Origin: Castor canadensis
Taxonomy: Eukaryota > Chordata > Mammalia > Rodentia > Castoridae
Reading direction: 5' to 3'
Length of the DNA: 64,000 bases
NCBI RefSeq assembly: GCF_047511655.1
Contig: NC_133387.1
Coordinates: forward strand, 18,098,353-18,162,352
The position numbers were made by a program, and so were the translations under genes. The notes below the pieces were generated by a model, which did not search any database, had not been told where the DNA came from, and was given only the letters and a program-made list of their open reading frames with translations. This document shows, piece after piece, positions 50,881 through 62,017 of this stretch. Position 1 is the first letter of the stretch, and every line of letters begins with the position of its first letter.

Positions 50881-51139
50881 TTATGTGCACATGTGTAGAA
50901 AATGCGTATATGTACATAGACATACTTAAAAAGCTGAATCATTTAAGGTTGCAAATATTCAACCATTTTACTTTATGTAAATTGTAATATCCTTAGTTTG
51001 ACAACACATATTTAAATATAGCAACTTTATTATCTCTTTTTTTGTTGATTTTCATAGGCAAGTAATAGTTTGAAGGCAGAATTTAATTTATTGACCCCCA
51101 CATTACTATTTGCCTTCTCCCTTTGTTAGCAATTGTGGG

Positions 51140-51360
51140 AAAAGCAATAAAGAATATAGGCTGAAGCAGACAGTGCACATTAGACAAATTACTTAACCTC
51201 TAAGCCTCAGTCACCTCCCTCTATGATAAAAAATTATCAAATTGTTGTCAATATTAAGTGAGACTACAGAATGTTACACATATATGCATCTGTTCTAGAT
51301 GTACAACTTACAACATATAGGCCACCAGATAGTAAGCATTCAAAAGTGCTCGCTAGTAGT
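51140..51360 (+). mobile_element. Probable MIR SINE
   Basis: CAAATTACTTAACCTCTAAG and CCTCAGTCACCTCCCTCTAT are good matches to the MIR core. TTAAGTGAGACTACAGAATG and AGTAAGCATTCAAAAGTG continue towards its 3' end. Confidence 0.65.
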
Positions 51361-51422
51361 ATTTAGATTAATTCATTTAAATTCCATTTCTACTGATGGT
51401 CACATTGTATTTCCTGCCCCTA

Positions 51423-51545
51423 AAGTTCTTTTCTTTCCTTCCTTTCCTTTCCTTTTTTCCATTCCATCTCCAGACTTTCCTTTTTTACTCTCTTTCCTTT
51501 TTCTTCTCTTTGTTTCCCTTTCCTTTAATTTCCTTTCTAATAAGG
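51423..51545. repeat. Pyrimidine-rich (TTTCC)n-like low-complexity tract
   Basis: TTCC/TTTCC units with several A interruptions. The open frames on both strands here are composition artefacts. Confidence 0.8.
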
Positions 51546-53497
51546 ATCCACTATGACTAACTACATCTGAAATTTTTCTTGGTACATGTATCTGTAATAG
51601 AACTTTTCCTGTAAAATAATCCATTGATTTATGTATTTTAAGGGGGTGATGTTATACTTGTGAATATATTTGTGTAGGTAGGATTGATATACACAATATT
51701 CCTTTTACCTTAGTAGGGGAAAGTATTAACATAACATTAATATATGCACCATATTTATTTAATTATAAGAATATGTAATAAAATAAGGAAATATTGGAAC
51801 TGTTTTAACAATCAATAGTGTGTTACATATAGTCTCTGACAGAGAAGGATTGAATTGAGGCTGAAATATGTCTAAGAGAATTATTGAAGGGCTATGGAGA
51901 AAGCAATTTGGCTATGACTAACAAAAGAGATATAAATTTCACAGGCTGAGCACTGGAAAATAGACCTTGGTAGCTAAAATTGGTGCATCCTTGCAAGTGT
52001 AAGTTTACACAGCAGCCTTACCCTGGTCCATTAGATCAGCAGCAGTCAATGAGAAGTACCAGGGCAAATGTACTCACTTGAGCTACTTTGAGGGTTTATA
52101 TCTTCAATTTCTAGCATCCTGATAACATTGACTGTGCAATAAATGATGTTGAGTTAATTAAAAGACTAGAGGGGATTTGAACGGAGCTTTGGGAGACTTT
52201 CTCTGTATATCTATTATCTGACTTCTAATCTGAATGGCAAAGGGAGAGCCTGGTTTCAGAATGTGTGAATGCTGGGCACAACTGCTTAGTGCAGTTTCCA
52301 CAGGGGGAGAAAGAAGCTTCATGACATGGAGATAGGGATGTATGTGAAGGAAGATAGAAGACCTCTAAATAGGTCTACAGCACAAGAAAGAAGGTCTGAA
52401 TGTGGTCTGCTGCTGTACTGACACTGTCCCCCTGCTGCTCTCCTGGCAATGGCCACAGAGGAGAGGAGGCTGTCAACCTCCTCTCAACTGAGAATTCATC
52501 CATTCGTATAAGAAACAAGAGGGAGCTGTCAGTTTTTCTAAAGATCCCTCTGTGTATTTTTTTAACTCTTTGTGATATGCAAAAGGTAGGAGATATTGTT
52601 TGCTTTACTCTCTGGTTAAAAATTTATCTCAATATCAAAGCTAACCATTGCAAAATAGATATGGAAAATATAAAATAATCGAATATGTCAATTGTCCATA
52701 GAAGCCATCAAAGTAATTGAGTTATATGTAACTCAACAAATATACCTTAATACTGCCTCTCTGTAGTATAATACTGCATAAAGAACTTAAGGAAATGTTT
52801 CAGTTACAATAGGTCCTCAATATGAAATGAATTTAGATGACCCTGGAACTAACTTTAAGATGCCAACCTAGGTCCTTTCTTGTAAATGCTCTTGGAAGAC
52901 TTAACCCATAATCTTAGATTGGAAAAAATTCCACTGGTTTTGTCAATGTCATGCAGATATTAGAGGTGCCTTTCAAACTTGATTCTAGCAGTTTCCAAAA
53001 TTCTTAGCAGCTCATTGAAAAAAGTACAGTAGAAAGACACATGCTTTCACAAGTGTAAACTTTTATCATAGCGCTGTGTGGTAAAACCTTAGCATCAGAG
53101 TTGTTCTCATCACCTTACCATGATGCAAAACCAGCACTGACAATGTTTGCTCTATGGAACCCATGGTCCCCAAGTCAGTGAAGATATCCTGTGGAATAAA
53201 ATACTCCACTTCCAAACAATTTTGAGGAAAGTCTCACTCTTAGCAAGATTCACCCACATTAGGTGAGTCATAATGTACACCGGAGTATTAAAAATGCCAC
53301 AGGGGAGCAATTATTTTAACTTCCATTGTTTCGGTATTTTTCAAAATCACAAATCACTTGACAAAAAAACATTTCCTTTCACAGTGTATGTATTAACATC
53401 TTGTAGAACCAATACACCATGGAACACAGTATAGAACATGAGTCTAAATGAATCAAGAAATTGATTTAGCATGTGAATTGAAACAATTAAGATTTTC
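51546..53497. other. Intronic sequence, nothing recognised
   Basis: No gene or clear repeat. Confidence 0.45.
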
Positions 53498-53514
53498 TGG
53501 ACATTAATTCTTTT
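53498..53514. repeat. Left copy of a 17-bp target-site duplication
   Basis: TGGACATTAATTCTTTT is identical to 53779-53795 and brackets the minus-strand LINE-1. Confidence 0.95.
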
Positions 53515-53778
53515 TTAATTGTTTTATTATTTACATGTGCATACAATGCTTGGGTCATTTCTCCCCCCTGCCACCACCCCCTCCCTTACCACCCACTCCA
53601 CCCCCTCCGTCTCCTCCCCACCCCCTCTATACATGGCAGAAACTAGTTTGCCCTTATCTCTAATTTTGTTGTAGAGAGAATATGAGCAATAATAGGAAGG
53701 AACAAGGGTTTTTGCTAGTTGAGATAAGGATAGCTACACAGGGAGTTGACTCACATTACTTTCCTGTGCATGTGTTCT
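53515..53778 (-). mobile_element. 5'-truncated LINE-1 3' UTR insertion
   Basis: On the minus strand the insert is 264 bp of the same young LINE-1 3' UTR as at 31273 and 3530: the CTATCCTTATCTCAACTAGC region, an ACAACAAAATTAGA segment, a G-rich tract (C-rich on the plus strand, 53561-53628), a TGTATGCACATG end and a short A-rich tail. Perfect 17-bp duplications flank it. The element is in the same orientation as CHRM2. The open frame at 53682-54089 crosses the junction and is not a gene. Confidence 0.93.
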
Positions 53779-53795
53779 TGGACATTAATTCTTTT
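53779..53795. repeat. Right copy of a 17-bp target-site duplication
   Basis: Perfect direct repeat of 53498-53514. Confidence 0.95.
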
Positions 53796-54170
53796 CTCTC
53801 CTTACATTTGTACATACTGCTTCTTCTCCTCATTAAGATAATCTATCATCAGCAATTCACCCACTCACCTGCTCTGCCCTTATGTTGGATAAGAACATTT
53901 AAGCCCCCGTTTAAAAGTAATTCCTATGGAAATCCTTTATCTGATATCTCAAGACTGCATTGGCTGTCCCTCTTCTCTCTTTTCCTAATGCTGGGTACTA
54001 GTTTCATACTAGCACTTAAAACTGTTTTTTTTTTTTTTTTGCTCCTTTCTTACTTACAGGAATTGGCTATGTCTTATTTCATATCATAAAGTAGTACCTA
54101 CTATAAAATATTATATGTGGGAAATGGCAAACAAATAATTGGTAGATAGATACATGACTGTGGAAACCAA

Positions 54171-54225
54171 ATAAATAAACAAACAAATAAGCAAAAAAGC
54201 AAGCAAACAAACAAATAAATAAAAA
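54171..54225. repeat. (AAAC/AAAT)n low-complexity repeat
   Basis: Alternating AAAT, AAAC and AAGC tetranucleotides, purine-rich on the plus strand. Confidence 0.85.
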
Positions 54226-55059
54226 GATTCAGGGAAGTATATCCCCACATAGTTTGACTGATCAAGAAAAGACATAAAATATCTTAAGGAGAGATTTATG
54301 AAATACAGCTTCTTTGTATGATAGAAATCTATCCTAGAGAGAATGGTTATCATGTCACCTTGAAAATAATGTTATCGGTGGTAGGGGATATTTGACTGTT
54401 AGTCATGTGGATAAGAAAGATCCTTGAGATAATTTATTCACAAGTCACTTACTAATCTGCTTTAGAGGGAAGCCATGTGGAGAGCTTCTTTTGGATTCTA
54501 GAGCAAACAGATGTTCTTTCTCTTATAATGGTGCTAAGCTACTTATATTTCTCCCTTAAAAACCAATAGTAGTACACATAGTGCAATAGAAATTTTATGC
54601 ACTTTCATAGAAAAGCAACTACACCATTTACATAGTCAATAGACCATGCAGCATTTCCAGAAGCAAAACTCTATGAATGGAAAGAAAGAAATGAATATCC
54701 TTGAGGAAAAGCAAATACCACTAGTGAATTAAGTACAGAATTAGAAGCATTGTTCCAAGGATCAACTTGATTCAGACCTGGTTGAGAGATTCATTTCTAT
54801 AATGGTATAAGAAATTCTCTCTTTAAATAAACAGACATCTTATTCTGAGTAAAAATATAACTATAGGCTCACTGTAGATCTCTTCTGTCATCTCTTCTGC
54901 TCAGTCCTTCAAAATATCACACCACATCCATGGGAATAGACTCCTAAGTAGTTTCTTAGCTTTCCTTTTCCACTTCACATTGTCATACAAATAAATGACA
55001 AACATGATGCAGAGGCTGGAATCATAGGCTGTGCCCAGTTCACAGTTTGCTTTGTCATG

Positions 55060-55200
55060 CATTACTTAATGTTACTACCTATTTTAACTTTCAGCTTATA
55101 AATCTGGAAAATATAAATGATGATACTATTACCTACATCATACAGCCTTACCAAGAGTCAATTCATTATTAAGTACCTGGCACTTATAATAAGAACCCAC
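55060..55200 (+). mobile_element. Probable MIR SINE
   Basis: ATTACTTAATGTTACTACCT, TTCAGCTTATAAATCTGGAA, ATAAATGATGATACTATTAC and CAATTCATTATTAAGTACCT, in MIR order to the GCACTTATAATAAG-like end. Confidence 0.55.
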
Positions 55201-55263
55201 TAAAAATAGAAGTTTTTTAATTTTATGAGTATGAATAGCCTTAATATATTACCGTTCATAAAA

Positions 55264-55319
55264 CAATGATGTCATAACTCCCTCTTCTATTCAATGATGT
55301 TATAACTCCCTCTTCTATT
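55264..55319. repeat. Tandem duplication of 28 bp
   Basis: Copies 55264-55291 and 55292-55319 are directly adjacent and differ at one position (27 of 28). They are followed by a further partial repeat of the TTCTATTCAA end. Confidence 0.95.
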
Positions 55320-56559
55320 CAAAATTCTATTCAAGTTTGAACTTCCAACCTCAAAGTCTTCTATCTAATATAATACTTTTATAGGTTACTGTTTCTTAAT
55401 GTCCAGTCTAAAACTCAGCCTGAAGATCTTTCTTAACCATATCCCAAAACTGCTTAGGCTTTAGCCCAACATTGAGATTTTTGTCCACATGGTTCCCTTT
55501 CATAGGATACCTTATTTTCCTCCTAACAAGTCAATTTTAAAAATCATTTTTCAAGGTCTTTTCCAGCTTAACATCATGGGAAAGATCACCCTCATGTCTC
55601 TGTAACCATAATGGCTTCTTTTCTGAACCAAACAAAACTTGACATTTTGTTGCACACATAGGCATTGCATGTACTTCACATAGATATATTTGAATACATT
55701 CTTGAAATATGAACAAGAAACCTATTGTGTTTACAGATACTGGAATTGTCCTGATAAACACACAATATGGTTGGAGAAGGGGATACTTTGTCCTACTCTA
55801 TTTCCTTGCTTTGTTTCAGTCAGTTGGCTCTTTTCTTAGGGGCACTTATCTTAACAGGCCTTGTTCCAAATGCTTACCAACTTGCAAAAATGGAGCCAGT
55901 AGGAAAAGCCAAGAGATAAAACAAATGGAAATGTTATAGCACTCCTACTAAAATAGCAAAATCCTGTCCCTTGACATTAAAGACTATGGTGAGGGCAGTG
56001 AAAAATGACAATTTAATATTTAAGAATGTCTATGTGATGATTTTATTATTGAATTTTATTTTGTTTTATTACAGACTGGTTTTTCCAACTTAAAAAGTAA
56101 ATCTTACTCTCTGACTTCTTCCCCATCTGCATGAAAATAATTACTAATTAGTTCCTTTTTTCCTCTCCTCTTCCTCTGTGCTTCTCTACCAGAGTCTGTG
56201 GTACAGGATATTAATATCTCTCCCACTGGAAATAAAATGTTACCTGGGAAGGGCTATTGACCATCTCTCACCCTCTTACTCTTCTTTTACAGAGTGAGAT
56301 GGAAGAAAGTCACTAAATCATGTGGGCCAAGTGACTTCAGAACCCAAACAGGAAACAAGAAATTGAGTCCTAAGTCACTAAAGAAAATTGTTTTCTCAGA
56401 GATTTATATGTACCACTTCTTTGATATTTCATCTTCACCCTCATTCTTCTGCAAGTAGTCATCTTCATCTATTTCCATTCTTTAGAACTTTAAAGTACAT
56501 AATTCAGCACCTAATTAAATACTGTCTTGCATTATTCAGTCCCAATAACCCAGAGATCA

Positions 56560-57250
56560 TCTTCAAATCTTCCCACATTAAAAAAAATCATCCCCTAACA
56601 TACCTTCATTTCAATTCTGTGTTTTATTCACCACCTTTACATTACTACCATCACTATATTAATTACTTCAGAGTTCAAGTCAGCTCTTACCCTCAAGGTC
56701 AACTACTCTAATTTATCTTCTATGGTGTCTTCTCCTTAATCTTTCCCTCTCTTGAATATGTCATTCTACTGTTAGATATAGTCAACAGACAATAAAATCT
56801 CAATAAAGACTGGCCTGCAAGAACTTTCATGTGATATGTTCTGCCTAGTTTATAAGCTTGTCTGAAGTCATTACTGTGCTTTCCCACACTGTACGATTCT
56901 TTAGTAACACTAGAGCAATCCTGAATTTGTTGCAGTCATTAGAACTCAAGCCAGTGTGCTTTTGTATACTCTCTTCTATTTGGAAAGGTTACTTGCTTAA
57001 ATTTTCTAAGATTAGGCTACGATGGTCTCTTCTCAAGTAAAGCCTTCTCCACCATTCTAGTGAAACATGAATGTTCTTTGCTCCTATTTTAAGTACACTT
57101 TATATAGTTCCATGCTAACAGACTCATTGATTTCCAGTGGAGTTTGCAATTCTATGTCCTCAATTAGAACATGGGGCAAGCAATGTGTTTTTTCTGTTTA
57201 GTACATCATCTAGCACATAAAAGCCATTTGAGAAATGCCTTTTATCAAAG
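56560..57250 (+). mobile_element. L2 LINE 3' remnant
   Basis: Sense-strand L2 phrases in order: CACCACCTTTACATTACTAC, TTAATTACTTCAGAGTTCAA, TCAAGTAAAGCCTTCTCCAC, TTAAGTACACTTTATATAGT, then ATCATCTAGCACATAAAAGC and AAATGCCTTTTATC. The final part matches the L2 3' end (CTAGCACAGTGCCTGGCACA-like region). Confidence 0.6.
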
Positions 57251-57566
57251 GATAAAAGAATATCATAACTTCTTGCTTAAAATGTATTAACCTGAAAAGA
57301 AAGACCATGATAACCTTTTGATGGCAAAATAAGGGTTGAATGGTTGGGAGAAGCTTAGAAAGCATTCTCTGGTAAGCAGATTTATTTACTCGGGTGACAT
57401 AAATATAAGATGCTATCTAATTTTATTTCTTATATTTATGAAGATGTGAGAAATTAACAAAAACATGAGACTGCAGCCAAGGCAGAAAGTAAAAGTGACC
57501 ACATTGCAAACTTTTTTATTTTCAAGACAGGCAACTTAATTATTTTCCATTCCAAGAAGGAGTTAA

Positions 57567-57901
57567 GCCAGATGTTGGTGGCTCATGCCTGTAATCCTAG
57601 CTATGTGGGAGGCTGAGATTGAAAAGATCATGGCTCCAGGTCACCTCAAGTAAAAATAGTTCATAACATCCCATCTCAATGTGATAAAGCTGGGTGTGGT
57701 GGAATGCATCTGTCATCCAAGCTATAGTGAGAAGCATAAAATAGGATGATCATGCTAGGTCCTGGCCAACTTGAGCAAAAAGTGAGACCCTATCTCCAAA
57801 ATAACCAGAACAAAAACAGCTGAAGAGATGGATCAAGTGGTAGAGTACCTGCTTATCAAGTGTGAAGCCCTGAGTTTAAACCCAAGTACTAAAAAAAAAA
57901 G
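57567..57901 (+). mobile_element. Three-part SINE: B1-like, B1-like, ID-like
   Basis: First B1-like unit 57567-57680 (TGGTGGCTCATGCCTGTAAT to CCCATCTCAATG). Second B1-like unit 57689-57805 (GCTGGGTGTGGTGGAATGCA to GAGACCCTATCTCCAAA). ID-like unit about 57817-57890 (GATCAAGTGGTAGAGTACCT, GAGTTTAAACCCAAGTACT), then an A tail to 57901. Same architecture as 47441-47756. Confidence 0.88.
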
Positions 57902-58065
57902 TCAAATACTGCTTATAATTATTTGCCATTAGTTTATACTATTAAATTCTTGTTATATTTTTCTCTAGTCTTCTACAATGGGATTGAAGCATCACAATGA
58001 CTACTTTGCTCTTTAGAAGGTAAGGCACTGCGATCAACAAATAGTTTCTATAACCATGAGTTCAC

Positions 58066-58180
58066 CTCTGATATCACCATCATTGCCACCATTTCCACCA
58101 TCTTCACCATCACAACAGTCCTCACCATTGCCATTGTCAGCACCACCACCTCCATTACCTATCAGCATCATGGCCACCAC
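58066..58180. repeat. Degenerate CCATCA/CACCAC trinucleotide-rich minisatellite
   Basis: Imperfect CCA/TCA/CCACC units. The long open frames on both strands (58034-58310) come from this low-complexity composition and do not look like genes. Confidence 0.8.
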
Positions 58181-58699
58181 TAAAACCTTCATCAAATATT
58201 CAAATCCTGGTTGCAAGCATTTTCCAAAGTCCAGATTAATTTATTCAAAGCTGAGTTCCCATTTGATGAAATATCAACTATGTTTTTTTTTCTTTTTCAT
58301 GAGAAATTAAATCTAAGAAAATGCTAGAGGAAATGGAATCACTAGCCTGGAAAAGCAGAGTTCTTGGCAAGCAGCAGACCGTTGTGTCACTGACAGAAGG
58401 AGAGAGAATAAATAATGGAAGTGCCACAGGCTACTGTTTCTGGAAACAAGATATATAAGGTAATAGATGCTGTTATCCTCTAGTTTGGACAAAACAAGGC
58501 AGAGAGTCAAAGGAGGAGGACAGATTCAAGACAGTCTTAAAATGAACACAGATACCAATAACGTCCCCCAAGGTGGAAGGTTGAAGAGCCTTCAAGAAAC
58601 AAAGATTTCACTCTCCCATAAAGAAAAGAAATTCTTTGGTTGTGTTTTGTCTGTCAGTGGATTTACATGAGTCTGAAAACTGACTCTTAGTGAACTTAA

Positions 58700-58980
58700 G
58701 AAAAAAACTGACGGGGCTGGGATCATGCCGCTATTCTATAAGACAGCTGCTTGGCTGTCCCCCCGACGCTTAGTATGGATAATGCCCAAATATCAGATCA
58801 GTCAGTAATAAGACCATTAAGCCAGTTTGCCCTTTTAACAATCATGTAAACAAAGCTGCAGTTTTCAAATCGTTATTTTGATTCTGCAACAGTCAGAGTT
58901 CAGAGATTTTACCACTGCTGACTCCCTTCAGCCCTTCAGAGATTAACACCAAGAATACAGATACAGTAGTGGATGTGACA
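58700..58980. other. CpG-containing, repeat-free intronic patch
   Basis: A GC-richer section with several CpGs (GACGGGG, GCCGCT, CCCCGACGC) in an otherwise CpG-poor intron. No repeat family recognised. It may be a conserved regulatory element, but nothing here proves it. Confidence 0.3.
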
Positions 58981-59140
58981 AAATTAAAAAAAAAAAGATC
59001 CTGAGGCCTGTAAGGAATATCAGAGACTTTCAATTTGTCTTTATTTCTGATGCAGATCTTTATGCAAACTCAGGAAAGAAAGGTAAGAATCACTATGTGC
59101 TTTCTTCTACCCCCTCCTTTCCTCTTTTTCCACTTTTCTA

Positions 59141-59232
59141 CTTCCTTTTCCTTCTCTTCTTCCTCTTCCTCTCCTTTCTTCCCTTCTTTCCTTCTTTTTC
59201 TCTTTCTCTTTCTCCTCCCCCTTCCTTCCTTC
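59141..59232. repeat. 92-nt pure polypyrimidine tract
   Basis: All 92 bases on the plus strand are C or T (so polypurine in CHRM2 sense orientation). Looser pyrimidine-rich sequence extends back to about 59101. The tract could adopt triplex structure. The open frame across it is a composition artefact. Confidence 0.95.
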
Positions 59233-60400
59233 ATGTAAATATATCATTTTCTCTTTAATGTTTTTCTTCCTTGGTCTTTTTGCTGCTATAATTTTTTGTT
59301 ATATTTTCACTAAAGTCCTTCAGCATGTCCATAAGTTATCCACTCAAACTCCCTGAAGCAGTGTAATCAAAATAGTAGGATGTAATTAAAGGATGCTAGA
59401 GTGGGTGTGGTAAGGTCAGTCTGAGCTCTGGTCTGGGTTGGCCACCCTGTGTTGAAGACAATTAGGCTATCTACCATGGATTTCCATTTCATCATCAAGA
59501 AAGTGAACAAATTGATCTGGATGGTCTCTGGCATCTGAGATCTGCTTCTAGTTCTACTATTTCCAGTTTCTATGCTGTCACATTTCAACAATTAGCTTAA
59601 GAATTATTTCATTCTGCATTCAAGCTAATTATTCAGTATTTATTGTTGCCAGACACTGGGCTAAGAGGATGAAGAAGAGAAGTAATTAATTTGTTTTGTC
59701 TAAATTTGCCAGTTATTTTCCTTGCATGTTTTGAAATTTAAGGAAATTAAAAGGATATTGTATTCACACTAGTTCCCTATTTCTCAATGAAACCTGAAAG
59801 AAAATGTTGACTTTGGGCTTGGACAGAAGCAACACCTCTTGATCTAGTGACAGAGTCTAACTGTGTAAAATACAAAGAAAATGATGAAAAGAGGGATAGA
59901 CTTTTTCCTCTAAGGTCTTAATATAAAAGTTTTGGGGAGAGTAAAGTTTTTAAGAGCTAAATTGCATAGTGGAGAATTGTATGTTACATGTTAGTACAAA
60001 GTAGTTGCTCAGTAAATGTGGTTGAGTGCATGAAGGTCTGAAAATGAGTCAAACTAACATTTATTTTTAGAGAACTATTTGCAAAGGAGTTCAGGACACA
60101 GACTTTCCATTCAAAAAGAATTAAAATGTAATTGTGGAAGAATTAACATCACTACCACCACTCCATGAGTAAAAGTAGGAATTGAAGCAGTCTAAAAGGA
60201 GAACAGAAATATCATTAGCTGAAGATAGATAGAATTTCAATAGGTGGGGAGGTCTATTTTATAAGGGAGTCATAAGTACAGAAGAAATATCAGAGAGAAA
60301 ATGTGAATATAAGGATTTGGTTGAAGAAGAGTAGTTCTGTTAGGGAACACAAAGAAATAAAGCTAGAAATAGGTTAGGAACAACACATGAGGGTTCACTT

Positions 60401-60755
60401 TATTATGGACTAAATATTTGTGCCTCCCCCAAATGTATACATTGGAGCCCTAACCCCTAAGTGATGGTATTTGACATGGCACCTTTGAGAGATTGTTAGA
60501 GTTAGAATTCATGACCATGGGTGCCTCATGAGGGAATTAGTGCCTTTCCTTATAAAGACTTGTTCTCACTCTTTTTTTCCATGTGAGAATACAGCAAGAA
60601 AGAAGCCTTCTACAAGCCAGGGAAAAAGCTTACTCTGGAAACTCTATCAGCCAGAACCTTGATGTTGAACTTCCCAGCCTACAGAATTGTAAGAAAGTAA
60701 ATATTGGTGGGAAGTCTATGGTATTTTGTTATGGAAGCCTGAGGTGACTAATACA
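60401..60755 (+). mobile_element. ERVL-MaLR solo LTR (MST/MLT1-type)
   Basis: Opens TATTATGGACTAAATATTTG, continues with AGCCCTAACCCCTAAGTGAT, GAGGGAATTAGTGCCTTTCC, CCATGTGAGAATACAGCAAG and CTTGATGTTGAACTTCCCAG, and ends with TCTATGGTATTTTGTTATGG and ACTAATACA. This is the full order of a MaLR LTR at typical length. There is no internal sequence on either side, so it is a solo LTR. Flanking 5-bp duplications are not clearly preserved. Confidence 0.85.
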
Positions 60756-61924
60756 TACTCATTCCATAGTTACTTGGAAACATTGGTTTTGAAACAGTGA
60801 TTTTGAGAAGATAAGAAATAATTAAATTAGAATTATGACAGATTAATGCCTTAGGAAAGGACATGTTAGTGTGTGAGAAATGAGAAGCCCTAAAAGAGAA
60901 GGCAGATGTAATGGTGGCAGAACTCAGACAAAAGGGTCTTGTGGAGTACAATGAAGAGTGATGATGCAACATTTGTTGGACCAAGACAGAGAAGAAAACA
61001 CTGAACAGAGGGCTAGCAAGAGACCAAGGCATAGTCAGAACAATATGTGAAGCTGATACTGATTTGGGGCTGAGGCTTTGGAAATATAAGGAAAGTCAAG
61101 GTGGGATGCTTTTAGTAACTAGGGGAAATCAAGGCACAAAGTAGTCAAGAACTTAGAGATAGGGAAATCAGAGTTTGAGGCAAGGTAGGGGGTCAAACCA
61201 GGAAGATAAAGGAGTCATATGGATACAAATAACAGAAAACAAATTTATCTAATGCAGAAGATAAATCAATTACCTCTTGAGGAGATCTAAATATTTTCCT
61301 ACCCAACTGCAGGCTGCAAGATTTTATATATTAGCATTTTATCAATTCCTTGATGACAAAGTAAGACTTGCAAATTTGTTAAAAATACCAACAGAGGAGG
61401 GAAAATGAACAGTATAATATTGGAGTCAGAATTCAAGAAGATCTTGATATTGTGAAACAATCTTGGAAATTGTTCAGTCAGGTATTTGAACAATATTTTA
61501 TTCTCCCTAACTTCCATAGTGTTGGCCACACAGAGATGCTGAGAAATATTGCCAAGTGGCTAGCTACAATCAAAATGTTCAGAATCCTTGATACTTTTCT
61601 ACTATATCAGTTCAGAAAACTTGATGAGGTTTCTATTGATTCATTCTTTTGAGTTCATAATTTTTCCTGGTAAACACCACATCCTAATGTTCAACATGTC
61701 ACTAACAATAGGCATAAACATAGACTTTGCTTGTGCATATCAAGCTCAAGTTTGAAATCATTATTTTTCTGCTTTGCAAGATATTGAGCCAAGACCTTCA
61801 TGTTGCCTTCGAGAAGATTTCATCCTACAAGACTTCTGAAGAATTTTTCACACTGATTCTGTAAGTACATTAATAAATCATTTTTTTCTAGATTTAACTT
61901 GAATTCAAAAGACAATTAAGACAG

Positions 61925-61951
61925 TGAACTCAGTGTCGATCACTGAGTTCA
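61925..61951. repeat. 11-bp perfect hairpin palindrome
   Basis: Arms TGAACTCAGTG and CACTGAGTTCA are exact complements with a TCGAT loop. The right arm overlaps the 5' end of the ID element that follows. Confidence 0.85.
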
Positions 61952-62017
61952 GTGATAGAGCACTTGCCTAGCATGCACACGGCCCTGGGTTTGAGCCCTA
62001 GCACTGCAAAGAAAAAG
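61941..62017 (+). mobile_element. ID element
   Basis: AGTGATAGAGCACTTGCCTA, then GGCCCTGGGTTTGAGCCCTA (box B region) and GCACTGCAAAGAAAAAG, the full end of an ID element with a short A-rich tail. The 5' end is altered by the neighbouring palindrome. Confidence 0.85.

Noticed and set aside
58034..58310. Glycine/aspartate-rich and proline/serine-rich frames on opposite strands
   Set aside because: Both are translations of the CCATCA-type minisatellite.
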